Source: Kineococcus sp. NBC_00420 (GTDB lineage: Bacteria > Actinomycetota > Actinomycetes > Actinomycetales > Kineococcaceae). From it: DNA of 64,000 bases. How positions within the stretch are numbered: the first letter of the stretch is position 1; the number at the start of each line of letters is the position of its first letter. Below the pieces are notes generated by a model. The model saw only the letters and a program-made list of their open reading frames with translations, did not search any database and had not been told where the DNA came from. Made by a program: the position numbers and the translations under genes. Below are positions 49,786 to 60,487 of this stretch, piece by piece. The stretch covers positions 3,348,001-3,412,000 of the forward strand of contig NZ_CP107930.1 of NCBI RefSeq assembly GCF_036021035.1. The letters are read 5' to 3'.

Positions 49786-51417
49786 ATGTCGTCCGCGGGA
49801 GCGGTGGACCCGCTGCTCCTACGCGCGTGGCAGGAGGTCGCCGAGGGAATCATGGTGCTCGACGCGGCCACGTGGCACGTCGAGCACGTCAACCGGGCCG
49901 GCGCCGCGTTCTTCGGCCGCACCCCCGAGGACCTGGTGGGCGCCCCGCTGCCCGTCGCCTTCCCCGACGAGGTCCGTGCCGCCTTCCACGACCAGCTGGC
50001 CGACCCCGAGGCCCCCGACTTCGTCGCCGGGACGGGGCCGCTGCCCGGGACCGACCGCTCCGTGGCCGTCCGGGCCCGGCGCCTGGGCGAGCACGTCCTC
50101 TGCTCCTTCCGCGACGTCACCCACGAACTCCGGCTGCAGGAGGAACGCGACCGGCTGACCGACTCGCTGCGCGGGTCCCTGGAACGCACGAGCGACCTGC
50201 TGCGCCTCTCCGAGGCCCTCACCGCGACGCGGACCGTCGCCGACGTCGCCGAGGTCGTCGTCGCGGCCACCGCCCAGGGCTTCGGCGCGGCCTACGCCGC
50301 GCTGTCCGTCGTCGACCACGAGCGCCGGCTGCTGCGCACCCCGTTCACCGGCGAGCTCGCCGTCGGCGCCGAGCAGGAGTGGCAGGACCTGCCGCTGGAC
50401 GGACCCGGCCCCGGCACCCTCGCGATGCGCCAGGGCAGCCCGCGCTTCGACGACGCCACCAGCCTGCGGACGAACTTCCCCGAGCTGATGCACCGCTGGG
50501 AGGTCGCGAACGTCCGCTACCTCGCCACCGTCCCGCTCGTCGCGGCCGGCGTCACCGTCGGGCTGCTCACGATGGTCTGGCACGAGGACCTCGAACTGTC
50601 CGAGAACCAGCGCGCGATGCTCGTCTCGCTCGCCTCCTACTCCACCCAGGCCCTGCAACGGGCGCTGCTGCTGGCCGAACGCACCACCGCCGCCCGGACC
50701 CTGCAGACGTCGATGCTCACCACCGACCTGCCCCAGCGCGGCGGGCTGGAGCTCGTCGCCCGCTACGTCGCCGCGCACGCCGGGGACCAGGTCGGCGGCG
50801 ACTGGTACGACGGCATCCTGCTGCCCGACGGGACGACGCTGCTGGTCATCGGCGACGTCAGCGGGCACGACGTCACCGCGGCCGCCGAGATGGGCCAGCT
50901 GCGCATCGCGCTTCGGGCGCTCGCCGTCGACCGCGACGACCCGCCCGCCCAGCTGCTCGATCGGCTCGAGTCCGTCGTGGACAACCTGCGCGGCGAGGCC
51001 ATCCTCGCCAGCTGCCTCGTCGCCCGCGTCGAGCAGACCCCGCCGGCCCGGGCCGCGGGCGTGCGGACCCTGCGCTGGGCCAACGCCGGGCACCCCCCGC
51101 CGATCCTCGTCGCGGCCGACGGCGCGGCCCGCGTGCTGGACGCCGAACCGGACCTGCTCCTCGGGGTCGGGTCCGCACGACGCAGCGACCACGTCGTCGA
51201 GGTCCCGGCCGGGTCGACCCTGCTGCTCTACACCGACGGCCTCGTCGAGCGCCGCGACGACGACCTGGACTCGGGGATCGAGCGGTTGCGGGCCCGCGCG
51301 TCGGTGCTGGCGGGGCCGGACCTCGGGGCGGGTCTGGAGTCGCTGATCGCCGACGCGGGTGGGGCGGGGAGCGACGACGTCGCCCTGCTGGCCGTCCGGT
51401 TCCACGCCCAGGACTGA
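49786..51417 (+). CDS. PAS-GAF-PP2C (SpoIIE/RsbU-like) serine phosphatase
   Basis: 543 residues: PAS (about 10-110, [32 protein letters not shown]), a short coiled-coil, GAF (about 140-295), and a C-terminal PP2C/SpoIIE phosphatase domain (about 320-543) with [20 protein letters not shown] (metal Asp), [20 protein letters not shown] (second metal Asp), [26 protein letters not shown] and [11 protein letters not shown]. It should dephosphorylate an anti-anti-sigma protein in a stress or partner-switching pathway. It has no kinase (HATPase) domain. ATG preceded by a 6-nt-spaced TAGGGT. Confidence 0.92.
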   Translation: MSSAGAVDPLLLRAWQEVAEGIMVLDAATWHVEHVNRAGAAFFGRTPEDLVGAPLPVAFPDEVRAAFHDQLADPEAPDFVAGTGPLPGTDRSVAVRARRLGEHVLCSFRDVTHELRLQEERDRLTDSLRGSLERTSDLLRLSEALTATRTVADVAEVVVAATAQGFGAAYAALSVVDHERRLLRTPFTGELAVGAEQEWQDLPLDGPGPGTLAMRQGSPRFDDATSLRTNFPELMHRWEVANVRYLATVPLVAAGVTVGLLTMVWHEDLELSENQRAMLVSLASYSTQALQRALLLAERTTAARTLQTSMLTTDLPQRGGLELVARYVAAHAGDQVGGDWYDGILLPDGTTLLVIGDVSGHDVTAAAEMGQLRIALRALAVDRDDPPAQLLDRLESVVDNLRGEAILASCLVARVEQTPPARAAGVRTLRWANAGHPPPILVAADGAARVLDAEPDLLLGVGSARRSDHVVEVPAGSTLLLYTDGLVERRDDDLDSGIERLRARASVLAGPDLGAGLESLIADAGGAGSDDVALLAVRFHAQD

Positions 51418-51432
51418 CCTACGATCTTCCCC

Positions 51433-52038
51433 GTGAGCGAGGAGCAGGTCGAGCAGGACGAACAGGTCGAGCCGGTCGAGAAGGTGCCCGTCGAGTTCGA
51501 GGGACGCATCGGGGTCGTGCACCCGATCACCCGCTACCACACGCCCGTCCTGCACCGCCCCTGCGCGCCGGTGACGTCCTTCGACGACGACCTCGTGCAG
51601 CTCGTCGCCGACATGTTCGCCTCGATGGACGCCGCCGACGGTGTCGGGCTCGCCGCGAACCAGGTCGGCGTGGACGCGCGGGTCTTCGTCGTCGACTGCC
51701 CGGACGACGACACCGAGGAGACCGGCGAGAACGTCGTCGCCCACGTCGTGAACCCCGTCCTCGTGCTGCCCACCGGCCGCAAGCGCCGGCTCGACCTCGA
51801 CAGCGAGGGCTGCCTGTCGGTGCCCGGCGAGTACGCCGACCTCGCCCGCCCCGACACCGCGAAGGTCACGGGGTTCGACGTCCACGGCGAGCCCGTGACG
51901 ATCGTGGGGAGCGGGCTGCTGGCCCGCTGCCTGCAGCACGAGTCCGACCACCTCGACGGCGTCGTCTACGTCGACCGGCTGCCCGCCGGGGAACGCGCCG
52001 AGATCCTGCTCGCGGCCGGGCTGGACGCGCCGCGGTGA
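51433..52038 (+). CDS. def: Peptide deformylase
   Basis: 201 residues; removes the formyl group from nascent proteins. All three motifs are intact: GVGLAANQ (70-77), EGCLS with metal ligand Cys127, and QHESDHLDG with metal ligands His169 and His173 and catalytic Glu170. An acidic N-terminal extension (about 1-22, [16 protein letters not shown]) is longer than usual. GTG at 51433 is preceded by TACGAT with 7 nt, again suggesting a leaderless start. Its stop overlaps the tsaD start by 4 nt. Confidence 0.95.
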   Translation: MSEEQVEQDEQVEPVEKVPVEFEGRIGVVHPITRYHTPVLHRPCAPVTSFDDDLVQLVADMFASMDAADGVGLAANQVGVDARVFVVDCPDDDTEETGENVVAHVVNPVLVLPTGRKRRLDLDSEGCLSVPGEYADLARPDTAKVTGFDVHGEPVTIVGSGLLARCLQHESDHLDGVVYVDRLPAGERAEILLAAGLDAPR

Positions 52039-53078
52039 TCGTCCTCGGCATCGAGTCCAGCTGCGACGAGACCGGGGTCGGGCTCGTCTCCGAGGGGGTC
52101 CTCCTGGGCGACGCGCTGTCCTCGAGCATGGACGCGCACGCCCGGTTCGGGGGGGTCGTCCCCGAGGTCGCGGCCCGCGCGCACCTCGAGGCGATCGTCC
52201 CGGTGCTGCACCAGGCCCTCGACGACGCGCAGCTGCAGCTCTCCGACGTCGACGCGATCGCGGTGACCGCCGGTCCGGGGCTGTCGACGGCCGTGCAGGT
52301 CGGGCTGGCCTCCGCGAAGGCGCTCGCGTTCGCGCTCGGGAAGCCGCTCTACGGGGTGCACCACCTCGCCGGTCACGCGGCCGTCGACGTCCTGGAGCAC
52401 GGGCCGCTGCCCCCGAGGTGCGTGGCGCTCGTGGTGTCGGGGGGCCACACGTCGCTGCTGCTGCTCGGCGACCTCGGCCGCGACCCGATCGTGCACCTCG
52501 GCGACACCATCGACGACGCGGCGGGGGAGGCCTTCGACAAGGTCGCGAGGGTCCTCTCCCTCGGCTACCCCGGCGGCCCCTCGATCGACAAGGCCGCGCG
52601 GGACGGGGACCCGCGGGCGATCCAGTTCCCGCGGGCGCTGTCCCGTCCCTCCGACCCCACCTACGGGTTCTCCTTCTCCGGGGTGAAGACGGCCGTCGCG
52701 CGCTGGGTCGAGGCCCGCGTCGACGCCGGTGGCGAGGTCCCCGTCGCCGACGTCGCGGCCAGCTTCCAGGAGGCCGTCGCGGACGTCCTGACCCGCAAGG
52801 CCGTCGCCGCCTGCCGCGAGCACGGCGTCGACACGCTCCTCGTGGTGGGCGGGGTGGCGGCCAACACCCGCGTCCGCGCCCTGGCCGAGGAGCGGTGCGC
52901 CGCAGCCGGCATCGAGCTGCGGGTGCCGCCGATCCGGCTGTGCACGGACAACGGCGCGATGATCGCCGCGGTCGGGGACCTGCTGGTGCGCGCCGGCGCG
53001 CCGGCGTCCGGGCTGGACCTCGGGGCGGACCCGTCGGCGCCGCTGACGGGGGCCCTGCTCGCCGGTCCCTGGCGCTGA
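52035..53078 (+). CDS. tsaD: tRNA N6-threonylcarbamoyladenosine synthase subunit TsaD
   Basis: 347 residues. Metallo-ASKHA protein that transfers threonylcarbamoyl to A37 of ANN-decoding tRNAs. Motifs: [16 protein letters not shown], the metal-binding [12 protein letters not shown] (HxxxH), [45 protein letters not shown] and [12 protein letters not shown], with the C-terminal [13 protein letters not shown] start overlaps the peptide deformylase stop by 4 nt. tsaB, tsaE and rimI are not beside it, unlike the usual actinobacterial order. Confidence 0.95.
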   Translation: MIVLGIESSCDETGVGLVSEGVLLGDALSSSMDAHARFGGVVPEVAARAHLEAIVPVLHQALDDAQLQLSDVDAIAVTAGPGLSTAVQVGLASAKALAFALGKPLYGVHHLAGHAAVDVLEHGPLPPRCVALVVSGGHTSLLLLGDLGRDPIVHLGDTIDDAAGEAFDKVARVLSLGYPGGPSIDKAARDGDPRAIQFPRALSRPSDPTYGFSFSGVKTAVARWVEARVDAGGEVPVADVAASFQEAVADVLTRKAVAACREHGVDTLLVVGGVAANTRVRALAEERCAAAGIELRVPPIRLCTDNGAMIAAVGDLLVRAGAPASGLDLGADPSAPLTGALLAGPWR

Positions 53079-53145
53079 CGGCACTTCCCTGTGAGCCCGT
53101 TCGTTCCGGGGTGAGGAAGCTCCTCGAACGAAAGGCGTAGGACCC

Positions 53146-53841
53146 GTGGCGATCGACTACTCGAAGAAGGCTCCCGAACCCGAGAAGCCCGCGGGTGGCG
53201 GGATCTCGCTCTCCAAGGTCACGCTGACCAAGTCCACGCCCAAGGTGTCGCTGTCGAAGTCCGGCGGGGCCGGCGGGACGCTGCGCGTGCACCTGGCCTG
53301 GAACGCGCGTCCCGCGGGCGCCGCGCCGGCCGCGAGCGGCGGCTTCTTCTCCAAGCTCAAGGCCGCCGCAGCGCCGCAGGGCGGGATCGACCTCGACATC
53401 GGCGCGCTCTACGAGTTCACCGACGGGTCCAAGGGCGTCGTCCAGGCCCTCGGCAACGCGTTCCGCGACCGCGGCGACGGCGACCCGATCGTCTGGCTCG
53501 ACGGTGACGACCGCACCGGCGGCGGCGGCGAGAACCTCTTCGTCGACCTGCGCGCCGCCGCGAAGATCAAGCGGATCCTGGTGTTCGCGTTCATCTACGA
53601 GGGCGTCCCGAACTGGGCCGCCGCGGACGCCGTCGTGACGCTGCACCCCGTCAGCGGTCCCGAGGTCGAGGTCGGCCTCGACGAGCACGACGACAAGTCG
53701 CCCATGTGCGCCATCGCCCAGATCGTCTCCGACGGCCGCGAGATCACCGTGCAGCGCGAGGTCCGCTACGTGCAGGGCGGCCAGCAGGCCCTCGACGAGG
53801 CGTTCGGCTGGGGCATGAAGTGGCGGACCGGGCGCAAGTAG
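53146..53841 (+). CDS. TerD-family protein
   Basis: 231 residues. A Ser/Lys-rich N-terminus (about 1-45, with [20 protein letters not shown] repeated strands) leads into a TerD domain (about 45-215): [65 protein letters not shown] (calcium-binding DxDxx and core strands) and [26 protein letters not shown]. The family is linked to tellurite and stress responses; no other ter genes are present here. GTG with GAAAGGCGTAGGA upstream. A terminator hairpin begins 13 nt after the stop. Confidence 0.9.
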   Translation: MAIDYSKKAPEPEKPAGGGISLSKVTLTKSTPKVSLSKSGGAGGTLRVHLAWNARPAGAAPAASGGFFSKLKAAAAPQGGIDLDIGALYEFTDGSKGVVQALGNAFRDRGDGDPIVWLDGDDRTGGGGENLFVDLRAAAKIKRILVFAFIYEGVPNWAAADAVVTLHPVSGPEVEVGLDEHDDKSPMCAIAQIVSDGREITVQREVRYVQGGQQALDEAFGWGMKWRTGRK

Positions 53842-53853
53842 GCGCCCGCGAGG

Positions 53854-53906
53854 GGGATCGTTGCCTCCCCGGTCTCACTCAACGACACCGAGGAGGCAAC
53901 GATCCC
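53854..53906 (+). terminator. Terminator hairpin after the TerD gene
   Basis: 14-bp perfect stem (GGGATCGTTGCCTC and complement), with a 25-nt inner part that itself pairs (CCGGT/ACCGA-like). No T-tract. Confidence 0.75.
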
Positions 53907-53959
53907 ACCCCCGCCCGGCTCCCCGCCCGCCGCCGAGGGCCGTCCGGCCGGGGAGCAGG

Positions 53960-54421
53960 ATGCGCAGCGTGCGCCCACCCCTGCCGCCCTTCACCCGTGA
54001 GACCGCTCTGCAGAAGGTCCAGGCCGCCGAGGACGCCTGGAACACCCGGGACCCGCTGAAGGTGTCCCTCGCCTACAGCGAGGACTCGGTCTGGCGGAAC
54101 CGGGACACCTTCGTCACCGGACGCGTGGCGATCGTCGAGCTGCTGGCGGCCAAGTGGGCCCGGGAGCTCGACTACGCCCTGCGGAAGTCGCTGTGGGCGT
54201 TCACCGAGGACCGGATCGCGGTGCGCTTCCAGTACGAGTGCCGCGACCTCACGGGGCAGTGGTGGCGCAGCTACGGCAACGAGCTGTGGCACTTCGACGC
54301 GGAGGGCCTCATGACCCGCCGCGAGGCCAGCATCGACGACGTCCGGATCGCCGCGGAGGAACGGCGGATCCACGGCCCGCGTGCGGAGTCCGAGCGGGGG
54401 GTGGAGATTCCCCTGCAGTGA
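53960..54421 (+). CDS. DUF1348 / NTF2-like protein
   Basis: 153 residues with the DUF1348 (SnoaL/NTF2 fold) pattern: [92 protein letters not shown] and [11 protein letters not shown] small cone-shaped pocket protein without known activity. The ATG at 53960 is chosen; the GTG three codons later would also fit a CAGGAT -10 element. The cyanase gene follows 32 nt downstream. Confidence 0.85.
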   Translation: MRSVRPPLPPFTRETALQKVQAAEDAWNTRDPLKVSLAYSEDSVWRNRDTFVTGRVAIVELLAAKWARELDYALRKSLWAFTEDRIAVRFQYECRDLTGQWWRSYGNELWHFDAEGLMTRREASIDDVRIAAEERRIHGPRAESERGVEIPLQ

Positions 54422-54453
54422 CCGTCGCGACGTCGAACGGAAGAGGTGCTGTC

Positions 54454-54897
54454 GTGATCAGCAAGGACGAGGCCGGGCAGGTCGTCCGGCTCCAGAAGTT
54501 CCGCAAGGACCTCACCTGGGCCGGCATCGCGCAGGCGATCGGGAGGGACCCGGTCTGGACGGTGGCCGCGCTGCTGGGCCAGCACCCCGTCGACGCGACC
54601 TCCGCCGAGACGGTCGGGGCGCTGCTCGACCTGGCGCCGGAGGTCGTCGAGGCGCTGCGGATGCAGCCCTACCGCGGCTCCGGGCACCAGGAGATCCCCA
54701 CCGACCCGACGCTCTACCGCCTCCACGAGGCCCTCGGGGTCTACGGACCGGCGCTCAAGGAGCTGATCCACGAGGAGTTCGGCGACGGTATCATGAGCGC
54801 CATCAACTTCACGGTCGACGTCTCCCGGCGCGCCGACCCCGGGGGCGACCGCGTCGTCATCACCCTCGACGGCAAGTTCCTCGACTACCAGTGGTGA
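54454..54897 (+). CDS. cynS: Cyanate hydratase (cyanase)
   Basis: 147 residues. Converts cyanate and bicarbonate to CO2 and carbamate, which breaks down to ammonia. The catalytic triad is visible as Arg89, Glu92 and Ser115 in TLYRLHEALGVYGPALKELIH/EEFGDGIMSAINF, with the same 3- and 23-residue spacing as Arg96/Glu99/Ser122 of the E. coli enzyme. The N-terminus is a helical, HTH-like domain (WAGIAQAIGRDPVWTVAALLGQHP). GTG at 54454 with AAGAGG upstream; an upstream GTG at 54418 is possible. There is no carbonic anhydrase or cyanate transporter beside it. Confidence 0.94.
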   Translation: MISKDEAGQVVRLQKFRKDLTWAGIAQAIGRDPVWTVAALLGQHPVDATSAETVGALLDLAPEVVEALRMQPYRGSGHQEIPTDPTLYRLHEALGVYGPALKELIHEEFGDGIMSAINFTVDVSRRADPGGDRVVITLDGKFLDYQW

Positions 54898-54993
54898 CCC
54901 CGCTGGGGACGGGTCGCGACGCGACGCCGGCGGGGGGTGACTAACCTCACCCGGGTACGCCGTGGAGAGCAGCCCGTCGAGGAGGACGACCCC

Positions 54994-56937
<1,944 letters not shown>

Positions 56938-57006
56938 CACCCGATCCTCACCGCACCCCCGCGCCCGGGACGCCCCCGCAGCGCGGGGGTGCGGCACCCT
57001 CGGAGG

Positions 57007-58017
57007 GTGCGCTCACACCACCCCCGCCGCAGCACGGCCGCCCTCACCGGAACCGTCGTCGCGACCGGGGTGGTCGCCGCCGGGGCGGCGCTCGTCGGCG
57101 CCCCCGACCTCTTCGGCCTCGCCGGGCACCGCCCCTTCGTCTGGACCGTGCCGTTCCGGGTGCCGGTCGGGGCCGGGCTGGCCGGGGCGGCGGTCGTGGC
57201 GGGCGCGGTGGGGACGCGCTGGCGACGGGTGCTGCCCTCGGCCGCGGCGCTCGCGCTGGTCGCCGCCGGATCGGTGGGGACGACCCTCGCCCGGGGGACC
57301 GCGGCGGGGGAGCTGCCCGCGGCCCGCCCCGGGGACGTCACCGTGCTCGCGGCGAACGTCCTCAAGGCCCAGGCCGATCCCGCCGGGCTGGCCCGCCTCG
57401 CCGTCGACGGCGGCGCGGACGTCGTCTCGCTGCCCGAGTCGGACCAGGCCCTGGCCGACGACGTCGCCGCGCGCATCGGATCCGCCACCGGCACCCCGGT
57501 ACAGGTCTTCTGGGCCCGCGACCTCGGCGGGGGCGGGTACGGGACGGCGCTGCTCGTCTCGCAGTCCCTCGGGCCGTACCGCACGACGGGGCAGCTGGCC
57601 GGCGGGGTCAAGGCCGTCGTCACCGCTGCACCCGTCTCGGGGGAGGGTCCGGTGCTGGCCGCGGCCCACACCGCCGCGCCCGTCCCGGACCTCCTCGGGG
57701 CCTGGGCGGTGGAGGTGAAGGCGGTCGCCGACTGGTGCGCGAACACCCCGGGTTCGATCCTGGCCGGTGACCTGAACGCCACCCTCGACCACCCCGGACT
57801 GCACCTGCGGGGGTCCTGCGTCGACGCCGGCGAGCAGACCGGCACGGGCGCGCGCGGGACGTGGCCCGCGAAGTACCCGGCGGCGGTCGGCGCCACGATC
57901 GACCACGCCCTCGCCGACGGGAACGCCTGGCGCGCCGTGGGTTCCAGCGTCCGGGACATCCCCGGCAGCGACCACCGCGCCCTGCTGTCCCGGTGGCGAC
58001 CCGTCCGGTCGTCGTGA
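57007..58017 (+). CDS. Membrane-anchored endonuclease/exonuclease/phosphatase-family protein
   Basis: 336 residues. Three N-terminal hydrophobic helices (about 12-100) and an extracytoplasmic EEP domain (about 108-330): TVLAANVLKAQADPAGLARLAVDGGADVVSLPESD (N and E ligands), GYGTALLVSQSLG, SILAGDLNATLDHPGLH (D.N motif), ATIDHALAD and GSDHRALLSRW (DH motif). Such proteins cleave phosphodiesters of lipids, nucleotides or extracellular nucleic acid. GTG at 57007 follows CACCCT with 6 nt, or uses the GGAGG just before it. It occupies the place of a protease gene in the corresponding mycobacterial block. Confidence 0.85.
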   Translation: MRSHHPRRSTAALTGTVVATGVVAAGAALVGAPDLFGLAGHRPFVWTVPFRVPVGAGLAGAAVVAGAVGTRWRRVLPSAAALALVAAGSVGTTLARGTAAGELPAARPGDVTVLAANVLKAQADPAGLARLAVDGGADVVSLPESDQALADDVAARIGSATGTPVQVFWARDLGGGGYGTALLVSQSLGPYRTTGQLAGGVKAVVTAAPVSGEGPVLAAAHTAAPVPDLLGAWAVEVKAVADWCANTPGSILAGDLNATLDHPGLHLRGSCVDAGEQTGTGARGTWPAKYPAAVGATIDHALADGNAWRAVGSSVRDIPGSDHRALLSRWRPVRSS

Positions 58018-58289
58018 CCGGACGCGGGCGCGCTGGGCCGTCCGGGGGAACCTTCGAACTCACAGGTTTGGGTTGCGCGGAACTCCCGCGCGCGGAGGTC
58101 GGGAGCCGTAGTGTCGGTCAGGTCGTCGCTCGTCCCCCCTGTACGAGAGCGACCTTGGCGTCGCCGTCGGTCCCCCCGCCGACGGCGACGCGCTCCCCCT
58201 CCCGTGCACGCGCCGCGACGAACTCCTAGGGTTCTCCCCGGCGCACCGTCATTCGCGCGGTGCGCGCAGCCTGGGCCTAGGAGGACTCG

Positions 58290-58760
58290 ATGACCACCCT
58301 GAACGACCGTCCCGTCGGTGCGCCCGAACGCACGATCGGTCAGCTCGTGGCCGACGCGACCAAGGACATGAGCGAGCTCGTCCGCTACGAGATCGCGCTG
58401 GCCAAGGCCGAGATCACCACCGACGTGAAGAACGGCGCCATCGGCGGCGGGCTCTTCGGGGTCGCCGCGCTCTTCGGCTTCGTCGCCTTCGTGTTCCTCG
58501 GCATCACCGTCGCGTTCGCGCTGCACGAGGGGGCCGGCTGGTCGATCTGGCTGAGCTTCCTGGTCGTCGCCGCGGCCATGCTCGTCGTCGCGGGCCTCGC
58601 CGCGGCCATCGGGTTCGGCCGCATCAAGCAGGTCAAGCCCCCGGAGCGCACGATCCGCACGACGAAGGACAGCATCGCCGCGATCAAGGCCGCCGCCACC
58701 GGCAAGCCCGTCGCCAAGACCATCACCGGTGGCCCGGGCTCGCGCAGCCTCGGGCACTGA
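58290..58760 (+). CDS. Phage_holin_3_6 (Holin-X) family membrane protein
   Basis: 156 residues. N-terminal helix with TIGQLVADATKDMSELVRYEIALAKAEIT, then two membrane helices (about 52-75 and 82-110) and a basic C-terminal region. Matches the actinobacterial Holin-X family, which occurs in cell genomes far from phages, so a phage origin is not implied. ATG with perfect AGGAGG 7 nt upstream. The preceding 272 nt (58018-58289) hold no gene; a TAGTGT near 58111 could be a -10 element. Confidence 0.88.
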   Translation: MTTLNDRPVGAPERTIGQLVADATKDMSELVRYEIALAKAEITTDVKNGAIGGGLFGVAALFGFVAFVFLGITVAFALHEGAGWSIWLSFLVVAAAMLVVAGLAAAIGFGRIKQVKPPERTIRTTKDSIAAIKAAATGKPVAKTITGGPGSRSLGH

Positions 58761-58775
58761 CCCCCGGGCCGAGGC

Positions 58776-59693
58776 GTGGGCGTCCGCTCGACCGACGTCT
58801 CGGCCGTCCTGGTCGAAGGACCGTGGCGGCACCGGTTGGTGGCCGCCCACGGTGCGCGGTTCCACGTCGCCGAGCTCGGTGAGGGACCGCTCGTCCTGCT
58901 GCTCCACGACTTCCCGCAGTTCTGGTGGGCGTGGCGCGCCCAGCTCACGGCCCTCGCGGCGGCGGGGTACCGCGCGGTGGCGATGGACCTGCGCGGCTAC
59001 GGCGCCTCCGACAAACCTCCCCGCGGCTACGACACGCCCACCTCGGCCGCCGACGTCGCGGCCGTGGTGCGGGCCCTGGGGGAGCGCGACGCCGTCGTCG
59101 TGGGCCACGGCGTCTCGGGCCGCACGGCGTGGGCCCTGCCCTCGCTGCACCCCGAGCAGGTCCGCGGGATCGTCGTCGTGGGGGCCGCGCACCCGCTGCT
59201 GTCCCGCCACGTCCTGCTCGAGCGTCTCGGTGAGGGCGCCGGGCTCGCCACCACCCGGACCGCCTTCGCCCGCCAGTTGCCCGCCCTGCCCGAACGTCGC
59301 CTGCTGAGCGGCGACGGGGTCGAGCGGGTCCTGCGCGAACGCTCCGGCCCCGGCTGGCCGTCCGCCGCCGACGTCGAGCGCTACCGCGACGCGATCCGCG
59401 TGCCGTTCGTGGCCCACTCCGCGCTGGAGTACCACCGCTGGATCGCCCGTTCCGCCGTCCGCGCCGACGGCCGCCGCTTCGCGGCCGCCCTGCGCGACGG
59501 CGTCGAGGTCCCCGTCCTGCAGGTGCGCGGCGCGCTCGACCCCACGGTGTCCGCGGGGGCCCTGGACGCGGCCGCCCGCTTCGCCCACGGCCCGCACCGG
59601 GTGGTCGAGGTGCCCGACGTCGGGCACTACCTCCCCGAGGAGTCCCCCGAGCGGACGACGACGCTGCTCACCGGCTGGCTCGCGCGCTGGTGA
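58776..59693 (+). CDS. Alpha/beta hydrolase, epoxide-hydrolase-like, nucleophile replaced
   Basis: 305 residues with the alpha/beta fold: LLLHDFPQFWWAWRAQL (oxyanion HDFPQ, epoxide-hydrolase style), VAMDLRGYGASDKPP, VVVGHGVSGRTAW (nucleophile elbow), and catalytic acid Asp255 in RGALDPTVSA and His284 in PDVGHYLPEE. The nucleophile position is Gly112 (GHG) where Asp or Ser is expected; Ser114 is two residues on. Asp/His are kept, so activity is questionable or unusual. The gene is 15 nt after the Holin-X gene, an order that recalls ephE behind Rv3669. Confidence 0.85.
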   Translation: MGVRSTDVSAVLVEGPWRHRLVAAHGARFHVAELGEGPLVLLLHDFPQFWWAWRAQLTALAAAGYRAVAMDLRGYGASDKPPRGYDTPTSAADVAAVVRALGERDAVVVGHGVSGRTAWALPSLHPEQVRGIVVVGAAHPLLSRHVLLERLGEGAGLATTRTAFARQLPALPERRLLSGDGVERVLRERSGPGWPSAADVERYRDAIRVPFVAHSALEYHRWIARSAVRADGRRFAAALRDGVEVPVLQVRGALDPTVSAGALDAAARFAHGPHRVVEVPDVGHYLPEESPERTTTLLTGWLARW

Positions 59694-59715
59694 GCGGCCC
59701 GGCAGCATCGCCGTC

Positions 59716-60069
59716 GTGACCTTCCACACGGGCAACGCCGACCTCGACGGCGCCGACGACGGCGGCTGGTTCTTCGGGAGCTTCATGGCCGGGCGGGTCC
59801 CCGCGCTGGCCAGCGAGCACGTCGAGGTGAAGTGGGCCCGGATGGCGGCCGGGTCGCGGGACGAGGAGTGGACCGCGCCGGAGGCGGAGACGTCCCTGTG
59901 CGTGCTCGTCGCCGGGTGGCAGCGGCTGCGCTTCCGGGAGGGTGAGGCCGTCCTGGCCACGCCGGGCGACTACGTGATCTGGTTCCCCGGCGAGGAGCAC
60001 ACCTGGGAGACCTCCCCGGTGGAGGAGACCACGACCCTCACGATCCGGTGGCCCTCGCGGGCCGGGTGA
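59716..60069 (+). CDS. Small cupin-type protein
   Basis: 117 residues, a single cupin-like beta-barrel: WARMAAGSRDEEWTAPEAETSLCVLVAGWQRLRFREGE, LATPGDYVIWFPGEEHTWETSPVEETTTLTIRW (with the PG...W.PGEEH.W second cupin motif). The first motif lacks the usual two His, so metal binding is uncertain. GTG start; CAGCAT with 7 nt upstream could be a leaderless -10. It is convergent with the four-gene nth operon. Confidence 0.75.
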   Translation: MTFHTGNADLDGADDGGWFFGSFMAGRVPALASEHVEVKWARMAAGSRDEEWTAPEAETSLCVLVAGWQRLRFREGEAVLATPGDYVIWFPGEEHTWETSPVEETTTLTIRWPSRAG

Positions 60070-60073
60070 CCGC

Positions 60074-60487
60074 TCACCCCAGTGCGCCCACGACCGTCAG
60101 CACCGCCCCGGCCAGACGCACCGCGTCGGCCCGCCGCAGCCGGGTGAGCAGGGCCGGTCGGGGTCCCTCCCGGCCGAGCCGGGAGTGCGTGGGGGCGGCC
60201 GCGACCGCGGTGGCCACCCCGCTCAGGACGGTCCCCGCGAGGGCGACCCACAGGTGCGGGGAGGACGGCACCGAGACCGCGACCCAGACCCACGCGGCCA
60301 GCACGCAACCGTAGACCACGGCCACCACGGGCGTGATCCGGCGGGAGTGGGCGGTGTGCGCGGCGGGGAAGTCCCGCGGCGGGGTCGCGGCGAGGGCCGG
60401 GTAGACGACGGCCGTGACCACCAGCTGGAACCCGAGGTGCAGGGTCGCGGCGGCGAGCAGGGCCCCGGGGGCGTCCACGGCGATCAC
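60074..60487 (-). CDS. Four-helix membrane protein, unrecognised
   Basis: 137 residues with four hydrophobic helices and basic loops: VDAPGALLAAATLHLGFQLVVTAVVYPALAATPP, TPVVAVVYGCVLAAWVWVAV, HLWVALAGTVLSGVATAVAAAP and RLAGAVLTVVGALG. Resembles small DUF1772-like proteins only in shape. The GTG start overlaps the marP stop by 4 nt, so it is the last gene of the nth-nudix-marP operon. Confidence 0.65.
   Translation of the reverse strand: MIAVDAPGALLAAATLHLGFQLVVTAVVYPALAATPPRDFPAAHTAHSRRITPVVAVVYGCVLAAWVWVAVSVPSSPHLWVALAGTVLSGVATAVAAAPTHSRLGREGPRPALLTRLRRADAVRLAGAVLTVVGALG

Noticed and set aside
49819-53688. Long minus-strand open frame opposite the phosphatase, def, tsaD and TerD genes
   Set aside because: Shadow of real plus-strand genes; no motif recognisable.
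53146-53841. TerD gene as evidence for a tellurite-resistance island
   Set aside because: Single gene without terA/B/C/Z partners and with normal neighbours.
57745-57770. T-arm-like GGGTTCGATCCTGG sequence suggesting a tRNA
   Set aside because: It lies inside the EEP-domain coding frame and has no matching acceptor or anticodon arm.
58290-58760. Holin-like gene as a sign of a prophage
   Set aside because: The Holin-X family is common in actinobacterial chromosomes; no phage structural, integrase or lysis genes are near.
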